DNA of 64,000 nucleotides from Actinomycetota bacterium (GTDB lineage Bacteria > Actinomycetota > Acidimicrobiia > Acidimicrobiales > Microtrichaceae), in contig JADJBW010000015.1 of NCBI GenBank assembly GCA_016703525.1, positions 1 to 64,000 on the forward strand. Direction: 5' to 3'. Of the stretch, positions 28,400-36,586 are shown piece after piece. The translations under genes were made by a program, and so were the position numbers. Within the stretch, counting starts at the first letter, position 1. Each line of letters begins with the position of its first letter. Below the pieces are notes generated by a model. It saw only the letters and a program-made list of their open reading frames with translations. It had not been told where the DNA came from and did no database searches.

Positions 28400-29421
28400 T
28401 GAACTGGTCCAACCTCTTCGTGCTGACCGTGTCCGCTGCGATCGGTCCCGAGGCCGTGCGCTACATCCTGGGCGCACAGGGCCTCAACATCCACTACGGC
28501 TACACCGGTCTGTTCAACTTCGGTCAGGCCGGCTTCATGGCGGTCGGAGCGTACGGCGTTGCGATCGTCAGCGCCTCGGAGCAGGCGGGCGGACTCGGGT
28601 ATTCGGTCTGGCTCGGCGTGCTGGCGGGGCTGGTCGCGGCGGTGTTGCTCGCGTTGCTCATGGGCGTGCCGACGCTTCGGTTGCGTGGCGACTACCTCGC
28701 GATCGTGACGATCGCGGCCTCCGAGATCATCCGACTGGTGATTCGATCCGAGCGGTTCGACTGGCTGACCGGCGGGAACTCGGGGATCAACGGGTTCGCG
28801 AACTCGTTCTTCGATGCGAATCCGTTCGACAACTCGCATCGGTACGAGTTCGGTCCGTTCGAGTATCTCGGTAAGGACCTGTGGGTGATGCTGATCGGTT
28901 GGCTGGTGATCGCCTTCTTCGGTCTGCTCACCTTCCTGCTCATGCGAAGCCCGTGGGGGCGCGTGCTGCGCTCCATCCGGGAGAACGAGGATGCGGTCCG
29001 CTCGCTCGGCAAGAACGTGCAGGCGTACAAGATGCAGGCGCTCGTGCTCGGCGGTGTGATGGGCGCGGTCGGCGGCGCCATCTACGCGCTGTACCAGAAC
29101 CTCGCCCTACCCGATGACTTCGTCACCCGGACGACCTTCATTGCGTACGCCGCCCTCATCCTGGGCGGTGCGGCCCGAGTCGGCGGCCCGATCATCGGTG
29201 GCGTCATCTGGTACGGGATCTTCGCGTTCATGACCAATCTCGTGACCGAGGTGAGCGGAACGTACTGGTTCAAATCCGCGTCGTGGCTCCCATCGATCGT
29301 GAAGGACAACGCCGGCCAGTTCCCGTTCGTCTTTCTGGGGGTCGCGCTGATGCTGCTCGTGGTGTTCCGCCCGCAGGGCATCTTCGGAGACCGCAGGGAG
29401 GTGGAGCTCGATGCCCGCTGA
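28399..29421 (+). CDS. livM: LivM-type ABC permease
   Basis: The second membrane subunit (340 residues) of the branched-chain-amino-acid-type transporter. GLNIHYGYTGLFNFGQAGFMAVGAYG is the family hallmark and is intact (positions about 28483-28560). RSPWGRVLRSIRENEDAVRSLG is the ATPase-contact loop, and PQGIFGDRR marks the usual end. The ATG at 28399 overlaps the livH stop. The 3' end overlaps livG by 11 bases. Confidence 0.93.
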   Translation: MNWSNLFVLTVSAAIGPEAVRYILGAQGLNIHYGYTGLFNFGQAGFMAVGAYGVAIVSASEQAGGLGYSVWLGVLAGLVAAVLLALLMGVPTLRLRGDYLAIVTIAASEIIRLVIRSERFDWLTGGNSGINGFANSFFDANPFDNSHRYEFGPFEYLGKDLWVMLIGWLVIAFFGLLTFLLMRSPWGRVLRSIRENEDAVRSLGKNVQAYKMQALVLGGVMGAVGGAIYALYQNLALPDDFVTRTTFIAYAALILGGAARVGGPIIGGVIWYGIFAFMTNLVTEVSGTYWFKSASWLPSIVKDNAGQFPFVFLGVALMLLVVFRPQGIFGDRREVELDAR

Positions 29422-30301
29422 CACGATGGAGACGAGTTCCGGTCCCGCGGCGCTCGCCGGCGTGCCCGACACGGTAGGCGTCGCCAAGCCCGACCCGATC
29501 GTGGTGGCCGACAAGGTGGTCCGGCGCTTCGGCGGCGTCACGGCGGTCAATGTCGACCACGTGGAGTTCCAGCGAGGCACGATCACCGCGCTGATCGGGC
29601 CCAACGGCGCCGGAAAGACCACGTTCTTCAACCTGCTCACCTGTTTCGATCAGCCGCAGGAAGGCACGTGGACCTTCAACGGCACACCGCTCAACGGCGT
29701 CGCCCCGCACAAGGTCGCCAAGATGGGCATGGTCCGGACGTTCCAGCTCACCAAGGTGCTGACCAAGCTGACCGTCATCGAGAACATGCGCCTCGGGGCG
29801 ACGGGGCAGAAGGGCGAGTCCTTCCTCGGCTCGCTCTTGAAGCAGGTCTGGTCCGATCAGGAACGATCGATCACCGAGCGCGCCGACGAGCTGCTCGCCC
29901 GGTTCAAGATGGATCACATGCGCGAGCAGTACGCGGGCCAGCTTTCGGGCGGCCAGCGGAAGTTGCTCGAGATGGCCCGTGCGCTCATGACCGAGCCCGA
30001 GCTGATCATGCTCGACGAGCCGATGGCTGGCGTGAACCCCGCGCTCAAGCAGTCGCTGCTCGAGCACGTGAAGTCGTTGCGTGACGAAGGCCGCTCGGTC
30101 ATCTTCGTCGAGCACGACATGGACATGGTGTTCGACATCAGCGATTGGGTGGTGGTGATGGCCGAGGGTCGACTGATCGCCGAGGGGACTCCCGACCAGG
30201 TGGGGTCGAACCCGGCGGTGATCGACGCCTACCTCGGATCTCACCACGATCGAGACCTGAACCCCGATGTCGGCGGCGGGCCCGAAGGGGGTGCCTCATG
30301 A
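29411..30301 (+). CDS. livG: LivG-type ABC ATPase
   Basis: An ABC ATPase of 296 residues. Walker A is LIGPNGAGKTTFFNLLT, the signature is QLSGGQRKLLEMARALM, Walker B is ELIMLDEPMAGVNP and the switch is FVEHDMDMVF. The N-terminal 33 residues before the ABC domain are unusual but low complexity, and the C-terminal tail GGGPEGGAS is short. It overlaps livF by ATGA. The ATPase pair powers import through LivH/LivM. Confidence 0.94.
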   Translation: MPADTMETSSGPAALAGVPDTVGVAKPDPIVVADKVVRRFGGVTAVNVDHVEFQRGTITALIGPNGAGKTTFFNLLTCFDQPQEGTWTFNGTPLNGVAPHKVAKMGMVRTFQLTKVLTKLTVIENMRLGATGQKGESFLGSLLKQVWSDQERSITERADELLARFKMDHMREQYAGQLSGGQRKLLEMARALMTEPELIMLDEPMAGVNPALKQSLLEHVKSLRDEGRSVIFVEHDMDMVFDISDWVVVMAEGRLIAEGTPDQVGSNPAVIDAYLGSHHDRDLNPDVGGGPEGGAS

Positions 30302-31217
30302 CGGGCTCGGACGCGCTCGCGGCACGCGAGCAACGGCGAGAGGTGCCCCTGCTGGTGGCCGATGCAATCGTCGCCGGGTACGTTCCCGAGGTGAACATCC
30401 TCAACGGGTGTTCGATGGAACTGTTCCACCAGGAGATGGTCGGCATCATCGGCCCGAACGGCGCCGGCAAGTCGACCTTCCTGAAGTCGCTGTTCGGGCT
30501 GATCCCGATCCGATCGGGTGCGGTGACCTTGCACGGCGACACCATCACGTCGCTGAAGGCGCACGAGCTGGTGACGAAGGGTGTGGGGTTCGTCCCGCAG
30601 ACCGAGAACGTGTTCTCGTCGATGACGGTTCGCGAGAACATGGAGATGGGGGCGTTCCTCGACCCGAAGTCCATTCCCGAGCGCTTCGAGCAGGTCGTCG
30701 ACCTCTTCCCGCGGTTGGGGGAGCGCGCCAACCAGACCGCCGGATCGCTGTCGGGCGGCGAACGGCAGATGGTCGCGATGGGTCGGGCGCTCATGATGAA
30801 TCCGTCGGTGTTGCTGCTCGACGAGCCGTCGGCCGGCCTTTCGCCGGCCTTCCAGGACGAGGTGTTCATCAACTGCAGGCGGATCAACCAGGTCGGCGTG
30901 TCGATCGTGATCGTCGAGCAGAACGCGACGCGCTGCCTGCAGGTCGTCGATCGTGCCTTCGTGCTCGATCACGGTACGAACGCCTACACAGGTACCGGTC
31001 AGGACCTGCTGAACGACCCGAAGGTGATCGAGCTCTATCTCGGCACGCCGCGCGCCGCGCCACGCCGCGCCGGCGTCCGCCGGCACGTGAGATCGGCGCC
31101 GGCGCCGAACGGCGCGCCGAGCGCGGAACCTGGGAGGGGGTCGGAAGGGCGGCGAGCGGGGGCCGAGCGGTTGCTCGGCCCCCGCGTTGCGGAGTCTTCG
31201 ACTCGGTGGAGCGCTAG
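30298..31217 (+). CDS. livF: LivF-type ABC ATPase with unresolved 3' end
   Basis: The second ATPase of the transporter. Walker A IIGPNGAGKSTFLKSLFG, signature SLSGGERQMVAMGRALM, Walker B VLLLDEPSAGLSP and switch IVEQNATRCLQ are all intact, and the domain ends as usual at VIELYLGT (about 31053). In the frame as read there is no stop until 32664, which would run through a terminator hairpin and across the whole of livK on the other strand. A one-base change upstream would stop it at 31217, and a shift the other way would stop it at 31090. The true end is therefore uncertain; one indel is very likely. Confidence 0.85.
31156..31185 (+). terminator. Bidirectional terminator between livF and livK
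   Basis: A perfect 13-base stem (31156-31168 with 31173-31185) closes a four-base loop, GGTT. It lies between the convergent livF and livK and should end both transcripts. There is no clear T run on either side, as is common at high GC. Its position argues that livF should end before or just inside it. Confidence 0.8.
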
Positions 31218-31218
31218 C

Positions 31219-32592
31219 TCACTTGCCGGCCTCGAAGTTCTCGGCGAGGGCGTTGCCCATGTTGCCGTCAACGCCGTAGACGCTGGAGATGTCGACTCCC
31301 TGCTCAACCATCTTGGTGAGGATCTTGGAGGACTCGTCGAAGCCGATGAGCGCGATCGCGTCGGCGCCGGAGTCCTTCGCCTCCTGGACCTCGGTCGAGT
31401 AGTCGGCGGCCTTCGGATCGTAGATCTTCTTGCCGACGACCTCGCCACCGCCGTCCTTGAGCGACCCCTCGAGGTCGTCCGCAAGGCCGGTGCCGTAGTC
31501 ATCGTTCAGGGCGAGGACGTAGACGCTGCTCTTGCCGTCGCCGATGATGGTGTCGGCGAGCACGGAGCCCTGCAGGATGTCGGACGGCGCGTCACGGAAG
31601 TACAGACCCTTGTCGTCGTAGGTCGAGAACTTCTTCGACGTGTTGGCCGGCGAGAACATCACGACACCAGCGGTCGCGATCGTGTCGACCACCGAGAGGC
31701 TGACCGAGGAGGACGCGGCGCCGATGATCCCGTCGACGTTCTTCGACAGCAGCGTCTGGACGGTCGTGGGGGCAACCTTGTTCTCGGTGTCGCCGGAGTC
31801 GCCCTCGACGAGCACGACGTCCTTGCCGAGCACACCACCGGCTGCGTTGATCTCCTGGACGGCGAGCTGCACGCCGGCGACCTCGGGCGGGCCGAGGAAG
31901 GCGAGGGAGCCCGTTACCGGGAGCAACGTGCCGAGCGTGAGCACACCGTCACCGGCGCGCGTTCCCACGACGGGAACCTCGGGAACGTCGGCCGACTTCG
32001 GAGCCGTTGCCTTGACGAACTCGGTCTTCGACTCGTCGATGCACTCGTCGGACTTCTCGCACTTCGTGCCGTCCTCGGAGTTCTTCATCGAGCCGAACTG
32101 CAGCACGCCGTAGGAGGCCTCGGTCGGTTCGCCGTTGCCGGAGAACTCGAGCGGCCCGCTGGCGCCGTCGTAGTCGACGTCCTTGCCCTCGTCGATGAGC
32201 TTCTTGCAGCCCGCGAAGTCGGTGCACTTCTCGCCACCACGGGTGATGCCGTTGATCTTGGAGGCGTACTCGATGCCGTCAGTCTTCGCCTCGGTGGCCG
32301 CCAGGGCGATCACGATCGCGGCGTCGTACGATTCAGCGCCGTAGTTGAAGTCCGAAAGGTCGGGGTCGACCTTCAGCATCCGGTCCTTGAACTCCTGGCC
32401 GAGATCGACGAGCGGGGTGGTCCCCTTCATGCCGGCCAGCGCACCGTCGCCCTTGGCGTCGTCCGCGGCCGTCGTCGTCGTCTTGTCGCTCGAGCCTTCG
32501 TCGGTCCCGGAGTCGTCGCCGCACCCGGCAGCAACGAGGCCGAGGGCCAGCAGGAGCGAGACGCTCTTCGCCAACAATTTGTTGGTCTGCAT
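31219..32592 (-). CDS. livK: Branched-chain-type ABC substrate-binding lipoprotein, circularly permuted
   Basis: A 457-residue lipoprotein: signal peptide with lipobox LVAAGC (Cys24), then an acidic/Thr linker. The body is in the wrong order for its family. Residues 49-205 (LAGMKGTTPLVDL, FNYGAESYDAAIVIALAA, CTDFAGCKKLIDEG, YDGASGPLEFSGNGEP) match what is normally the C-terminal third. Residues 214-457 (GVLTLGTLLPVTGSLAFLG, LAVQEINAAGGVLG, VVMFSPANTSKKFST, LNDDYGTGLADDL) match the normal N-terminal two thirds. The chain ends at DGNMGNALAENFEAGK, just where the first block would ordinarily continue. AAAGGGTG precedes the ATG. It is convergent with livHMGF, presumably the same transporter. Confidence 0.87.
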   Translation of the reverse strand: MQTNKLLAKSVSLLLALGLVAAGCGDDSGTDEGSSDKTTTTAADDAKGDGALAGMKGTTPLVDLGQEFKDRMLKVDPDLSDFNYGAESYDAAIVIALAATEAKTDGIEYASKINGITRGGEKCTDFAGCKKLIDEGKDVDYDGASGPLEFSGNGEPTEASYGVLQFGSMKNSEDGTKCEKSDECIDESKTEFVKATAPKSADVPEVPVVGTRAGDGVLTLGTLLPVTGSLAFLGPPEVAGVQLAVQEINAAGGVLGKDVVLVEGDSGDTENKVAPTTVQTLLSKNVDGIIGAASSSVSLSVVDTIATAGVVMFSPANTSKKFSTYDDKGLYFRDAPSDILQGSVLADTIIGDGKSSVYVLALNDDYGTGLADDLEGSLKDGGGEVVGKKIYDPKAADYSTEVQEAKDSGADAIALIGFDESSKILTKMVEQGVDISSVYGVDGNMGNALAENFEAGK

Positions 32593-32819
32593 ACGTCACC
32601 CTTTCGGTTGGTTATGTCACTGCACGTGCCCCCACAACGCGGGCGAGTGCCGTCGGAACACTAGTCACGGCAATGTTCGCGAGCCCGGAAGGACACCGAA
32701 ACGACATCGAAGCGCAACATGTGCCATCGAGCGTCTCGCAGGTTCGGTCGGGGATGGGGTTCCACCGCGGAGTGACCTCGAGCGTGTCGGGCGACGCGAC
32801 ACCGTCGTGCGACTGGCCG

Positions 32820-33311
32820 TCAGTGGCCGAGCAGCAGTTCCATGACCATCACGTCGAGCCATCGGCCGAACTTCCGGCCGACTTCGCGTTCGTGGCCCAC
32901 GATCTCGAAGCCGTGCGCGGCGTGCAGCCCGATCGAGGCCTCATGGCCACCGACGATGCGGGCGAACACCGCATGGAATCCGTGCGCCGCGGCCCGTTCG
33001 GTGAGGTCGCCGAGCAGCATCCGGCCGACGCCGCGGCCATGGTGGTCGCGGTGGACGTACACCGAGTCCTCGACGCTGGTCGAGTACGCGGCGCGCGGCC
33101 GGTAGGGCGACAGCGAGGCGAAACCGACTACGGCGCCCGCGGACTCGGCGACGGTGACCACGTGCGCGCCGGAGCGGTCGGAGATCCAGGCGGCCTGGTC
33201 GGCCGCCGTTCGCTCGACGATGTCGAAGGTGACGGTCGACGAGCGAACCTCGACGTTGTAGATGCGCCGAATGGCCTCGCTGTCGTCGATGGTGGCGAGT
33301 CGTACCTGCAC
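32820..33311 (-). CDS. GNAT N-acetyltransferase (phosphinothricin/methionine-sulfone acetyltransferase type)
   Basis: A 163-residue GNAT enzyme. RLATIDDSEAIRRIYNVEV opens the fold, VYVHRDHHGRGVGRMLLGDL is the acetyl-CoA pyrophosphate loop (R/Q-x-x-G-x-G/A), and IGLHAAHGFEIVGHEREVG is the C-terminal signature of the Pat/YncA group. Such enzymes acetylate small amines, for example phosphinothricin or methionine sulfoximine. Substrate here is unknown. The start is a GTG at 33311. It lies 227 bases upstream of livK on the same strand, probably as a separate unit. Confidence 0.85.
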   Translation of the reverse strand: MQVRLATIDDSEAIRRIYNVEVRSSTVTFDIVERTAADQAAWISDRSGAHVVTVAESAGAVVGFASLSPYRPRAAYSTSVEDSVYVHRDHHGRGVGRMLLGDLTERAAAHGFHAVFARIVGGHEASIGLHAAHGFEIVGHEREVGRKFGRWLDVMVMELLLGH

Positions 33312-33423
33312 GGCAGCGATGGTACGCGGGCGACCCGGAGGCTTGACGCGCCCTGCGGTGTACCCCGCCTTCGTGCCGGTCGGTGGCCCGTGGGCACCGG
33401 CGGAGCGGTCCGGCGAATGGTGG

Positions 33424-33452
33424 TTGGTCCCGCGCTCCCCGGCGGCTATAGT
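33424..33452 (+). promoter_or_regulatory. Promoter of the tRNA-Thr/tRNA-Met/tuf1 unit
   Basis: TTGGTC at 33424-33429 and TATAGT at 33447-33452 are separated by 17 bases, a good sigma-70-type pair. The first base of tRNA-Thr is 34 bases downstream of the -10 box. No other promoter is seen before tuf1, so the three genes are probably transcribed together. Confidence 0.7.
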
Positions 33453-33485
33453 CGCGGGTCGTCTCGGCGCCAGCGCGCCGTGCGT

Positions 33486-33558
33486 GCCCCCTTAGCTCAG
33501 TCGGCAGAGCGTTTCCATGGTAAGGAAAAGGTCGTCAGTTCGATTCTGACAGGGGGCT
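33486..33558 (+). tRNA. tRNA-Thr (GGT anticodon)
   Basis: A 73-base tRNA. Acceptor GCCCCCT pairs with AGGGGGC; the D-arm has AGCTCAGTCGGCAGAGC; the anticodon stem TTTCC/GGAAA encloses ATGGTAA, giving anticodon GGT. The T-arm is GTCAG-TTCGATT-CTGAC. The discriminator is T and the CCA is not encoded. Confidence 0.95.
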
Positions 33559-33610
33559 CATCGGCACAGAGCAGCGAGGGCGATCGCCCGGACGGCTCAG
33601 TGCGAACAGC

Positions 33611-33684
33611 GGTGGCGTAGCTCAGTTGGTGAGAGCACTCGGCTCATAATCGAGGGGTCGTCAGTTCGAGTCTGACCGCCACCA
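33611..33684 (+). tRNA. tRNA-Met (CAT anticodon, elongator type)
   Basis: A 74-base tRNA with acceptor GGTGGCG/CGCCACC, anticodon stem CTCGG/TCGAG around CTCATAA, and T-arm GTCAG/CTGAC. The first acceptor pair is G-C, not the C-A mismatch of initiators, so this is not tRNA-fMet. A lysidine-modified tRNA-Ile reading ATA also has CAT and cannot be fully excluded. The Thr-Met-tuf order is common in Actinobacteria. Confidence 0.9.
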
Positions 33685-33744
33685 CCCGCCTACCCAGGAT
33701 CGGCCACGACCGGCACGGTCGAAACACAAGGAGCAAGGGACGCC

Positions 33745-34930
33745 ATGGCCAAGGAAAAGTTCGAGCGGACGAAGCCTCACGTGAATGTGGGGACTATGGG
33801 TCATATTGATCATGGTAAGACGACGTTGACGGCTGCGATTACGAAGACGTTGGCGGATCGGGTTGCGGGGAACTCGTTTACGGCGTTCGAGAACATTGAT
33901 AAGGCTCCTGAAGAGCGTGAGCGTGGTATCACGATCAATGTGTCGCATGTGGAGTATGAGACGGATAATCGTCACTATGCGCATGTGGATATGCCTGGGC
34001 ACGCGGATTACATCAAGAACATGATCACGGGTGCGGCGCAGGTGGATGGCGCGATCTTGGTGGTGTCGGCGGCTGATGGTCCGATGCCGCAGACGCGTGA
34101 GCATGTGTTGTTGGCTCGGCAGGTGGGTGTGCCGGCGATCGTGGTGGCGTTGAACAAGGTCGACATGGTCGATGATGAGGAGCTGCTCGAGCTGGTGGAG
34201 CTTGAGGTTCGCGAGTTGTTGTCGGAGTACGAGTTCCCTGGTGATGATGTTCCGGTGTGTCCGGTGTCGGCGTTGAAGGCGTTGAACGGCGATTCGGATG
34301 CGCAGGATCAGGTGATGGCGTTGATGGCTGCGGTGGATGAGTATGTGCCGCAGCCGGTGCGTGATCTGGACAAGCCGTTCTTGATGCCGATTGAGGATGT
34401 GTTCTCGATTACGGGTCGGGACGGTTGTGACCGGTAAGGACGAGCAGGGGGTGATTCATACGGGCGATGAGATTGAGATCGTCGGGTTGAAGGCGACGCA
34501 GAAGACGACGTGTACTGGTGTGGAGATGTTCCGGAAGTTGCTTGACGAGGGTCAGGCGGGGGACAACATCGGTGCGTTGTTGCGTGGGACGAAGAAGGAA
34601 GAGGTGCAGCGGGGTCAGGTGTTGGCGAAGCCGGGTTCGATTACGCCGCACACGGATTTCGTTGCGAATGTGTATGTGTTGTCGAAGGAGGAGGGTGGGC
34701 GGCATAAGCCGTTCTTCTCGAATTATCGGCCGCAGTTCTATTTCCGTACGACGGATGTGACGGGTTCGATCTCGTTGCCGGGTGGTACGGAGATGTGTAT
34801 GCCGGGTGATAACACGGAGATGCAGGTGGAGTTGATTGCTCCGATCGCGATGGATGAGGGGTTGCGGTTCGCGATTCGTGAGGGTGGTCGCACGGTTGGT
34901 GCTGGCCGTGTGATCTCGATCATCAAGTGA
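33745..34930 (+). pseudogene. tuf: Elongation factor Tu, first copy, with a local frameshift
   Basis: EF-Tu carries aminoacyl-tRNA to the ribosome. This copy is nearly identical to the intact one at 51682-52869. The G1 motif GHIDHGKTTLTAA, DMPGHADYIKNM and NKVDM are present. Near 34416-34425 two bases are missing compared with the other copy, so after DVFSITGR the frame ends at a TAA (34435-34437). The other frame then continues correctly from GTVVTGK to the end. Three substitutions cluster within 35 bases of the gap (for example Val to Asp in TGKVEQG), and another nearby gives Cys for Tyr. The cluster looks like a bad join between the two near-identical copies rather than a real mutation. 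Confidence 0.85.
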
Positions 34931-34969
34931 CGGTGCGCCGGGAGACCGGCGATCGCAGCACGATGTGAG

Positions 34970-35008
34970 CGAGGAGGCGCCCGCTGCGGGCGCCTCCTCG
35001 TCATTTTT
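34970..35008 (+). terminator. Rho-independent terminator behind tuf1
   Basis: Complementary arms at 34970-34984 and 34986-35000 can form at least 12 base pairs around CGCTGCG, followed closely by TCATTTTT. This is the most classical terminator in the window. It separates the tRNA-tuf1 unit from rpmG. Confidence 0.88.
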
Positions 35009-35117
35009 CCGGCCGGGTCGATCCCGCCTAAGCTGTCTGCCCCGGCCGCGCACGCGGCACCCGAGATCTGGCGCCCGTGGTGCGGGCGAACGAAGCGACG
35101 ACAGGACGACGACTCCG

Positions 35118-35279
35118 ATGGCCTCCGACAAGCGTGTTCACGTGACCCTCGAGTGCACGGTGTGCAAGCGCCGCAACTACATCACGAACAAGAACAAGAA
35201 CAACGATCGTGAGCGGATCGAGCTGAAGAAGTACTGCAAGTGGGATCGCACGCACACGGTCCACAAGGAGACCCGCTGA
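35118..35279 (+). CDS. rpmG: 50S ribosomal protein bL33, degenerate zinc site
   Basis: A 53-residue bL33 with VTLECTVCKRRNYITNKNKN and KYCKWDRTHTVHKE. Zinc-binding bL33 proteins carry CxxC twice. Here the first pair (Cys13, Cys16) is intact but the second reads CKWD, with Asp in place of the last Cys. Zinc may be held by three Cys plus Asp or His, or not at all. The ATG at 35118 gives normal length. It lies next to secE/nusG in many Actinobacteria, and here an ECF sigma pair and tRNA-Trp come between. Confidence 0.92.
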   Translation: MASDKRVHVTLECTVCKRRNYITNKNKNNDRERIELKKYCKWDRTHTVHKETR

Positions 35280-35947
35280 GCGACACCCGCTCTGCCGCAG
35301 CGGCCCCGCCTCCGGGCGGTGCACGGCCGCCGGCAGTCGGGGGTCCCGCGTCCGGGGTGGTCGCCCGCCCCGTCGATTCGCTCGTCGCATCCGCGATCGC
35401 GGGCGATCGCCACGCCTTCGGCGACCTGGTCGAGGCGACCTATCGCGACACCTACACGCTCGCGTTGCGCCTCACGGGCAACGAGCACGACGCTCGGGAC
35501 GTCACGCAAGACGCGTACTTGCGCGCCTTCAGGTCGATCGACACGTTCCGTGGCGAGGCAGCCTTTTCCTCGTGGCTCTATCGCGTCACGGCGAACTGTG
35601 CGATGTCGCTGTTGTCGGCCCGCCGACGCCACACCCACATCGATTTGGATCTCGTGGGCGACCAGATCGCGGGCCTCGCCGACTCGATGGATCCGGCCGA
35701 TGCGGTGGTCGCGGCCGGGCTGTCGGCGCCGATCGATCGGGCACTCGTCGCGCTACCGATGTCGTCTCGCGTGGTCGTGCTGTTGCGTGACGTGTACGAG
35801 TTGAGCCACGACGAGATCGCCGCGACGCTGGGCATCTCGTCGGCCGCTGCGCGCGTGCGCCTCCACCGTGGCCGTGCCCAGATGCGTGCGGCGCTTGCCG
35901 CTCAAGGTGATCTGATCGAGGCGGAGGAGGCGAGCCGTGCAATGTGA
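35276..35947 (+). CDS. ECF-type RNA polymerase sigma factor
   Basis: A sigma factor with region 2 (FGDLVEATYRDTYTLALRL, DARDVTQDAYLRAFRS, FSSWLYRVTANCAM) and region 4 (ALPMSSRVVVLLRDVYELSH, IAATLGISSAAARVRLHRGR). Regions 1.2 and 3 are absent, as in ECF sigmas. The start is unusual. An AAGGAG inside the end of rpmG stands seven bases before a CTG (35276) whose TG forms part of the rpmG stop. A GTG at 35240 or 35357 is possible, but neither has a ribosome site. The 3' end overlaps the anti-sigma gene by 11 bases. The regulon cannot be inferred. Confidence 0.85.
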   Translation: MSDTRSAAAAPPPGGARPPAVGGPASGVVARPVDSLVASAIAGDRHAFGDLVEATYRDTYTLALRLTGNEHDARDVTQDAYLRAFRSIDTFRGEAAFSSWLYRVTANCAMSLLSARRRHTHIDLDLVGDQIAGLADSMDPADAVVAAGLSAPIDRALVALPMSSRVVVLLRDVYELSHDEIAATLGISSAAARVRLHRGRAQMRAALAAQGDLIEAEEASRAM

Positions 35948-36332
35948 CGAGGCGCGTCCCCTGTTGGATCGACTCGCCGATGAATGCGAGCCCCGATCCA
36001 TCGAGTTGCAGCGTCACCTCCGGGCCTGCTCGCGGTGCCGCGCCGACGCCGCCTCCGTGCGGTCGCTTCACCGAACACTCGGCGGCCTACGCTCGGTCAG
36101 GATCGACCCCGGACCGCAGTTGCTGGCGGAGGTGCTGTCGTCGGTGGAGGCATTGGGCGACGCCTGGACCGAGAACGTGGTCGAGCATCGGCGACGCATG
36201 GCGCGTCGCGGCGCAGCTGTCGCTGCGGCGCTCGGAGCAGCGGCAGCTGGGGCCTGCGCGGCAGCGATCGCTGTTCGGCGTGCGTGGCCGACGGCCGGTG
36301 CCCGGAGCCTGGGCGCGTTCGGCGCGCTCTGA
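35937..36332 (+). CDS. Zinc-finger anti-sigma factor (membrane-anchored)
   Basis: A 131-residue anti-sigma factor. The N-terminal domain has MQCDEARPLLDRL and the HxxxCxxC zinc motif in LQRHLRACSRCRAD. One membrane segment follows at about residues 92-113 (AAVAAALGAAAAGACAAAIA), with a short extracytoplasmic tail. GGAGG inside the sigma gene precedes a GTG at 35937. Such pairs hold the sigma factor inactive until a stress or redox signal frees it. It overlaps the sigma gene, so they form a unit. Confidence 0.82.
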   Translation: MQCDEARPLLDRLADECEPRSIELQRHLRACSRCRADAASVRSLHRTLGGLRSVRIDPGPQLLAEVLSSVEALGDAWTENVVEHRRRMARRGAAVAAALGAAAAGACAAAIAVRRAWPTAGARSLGAFGAL

Positions 36333-36430
36333 CCCCGCGCTGCGAGCGTGCGATGCTCGGGGAATCGGATTCGACTGGCCTCGCGTCGTCGCGGTCCGTA
36401 TTTTGGTTCGGCCATCCCGGCGGCTGCCGC

Positions 36431-36439
36431 TGCTAGGGT
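36431..36439 (+). promoter_or_regulatory. Possible extended -10 box ahead of tRNA-Trp
   Basis: TGCTAGGGT at 36431-36439 fits an extended -10 (TGn plus TAGGGT) 26 bases before tRNA-Trp. A matching -35 is not visible at 17 bases. It could serve tRNA-Trp, secE and nusG. Confidence 0.35.
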
Positions 36440-36464
36440 TGGCGATCGGTCGGAGACGACCCGA

Positions 36465-36537
<73 letters not shown>

Positions 36538-36586
36538 CTTCGGGCGGCGTCGAGGCGTCGCAACTCGTACGGAAGTGGTGTTCCGC

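Noticed and set aside
33745..34930. tuf1 as a recently transferred gene because of its codon use
   Set aside because: The intact tuf2 in the standard str position has the same codon use, so foreign origin of tuf1 alone is not supported.
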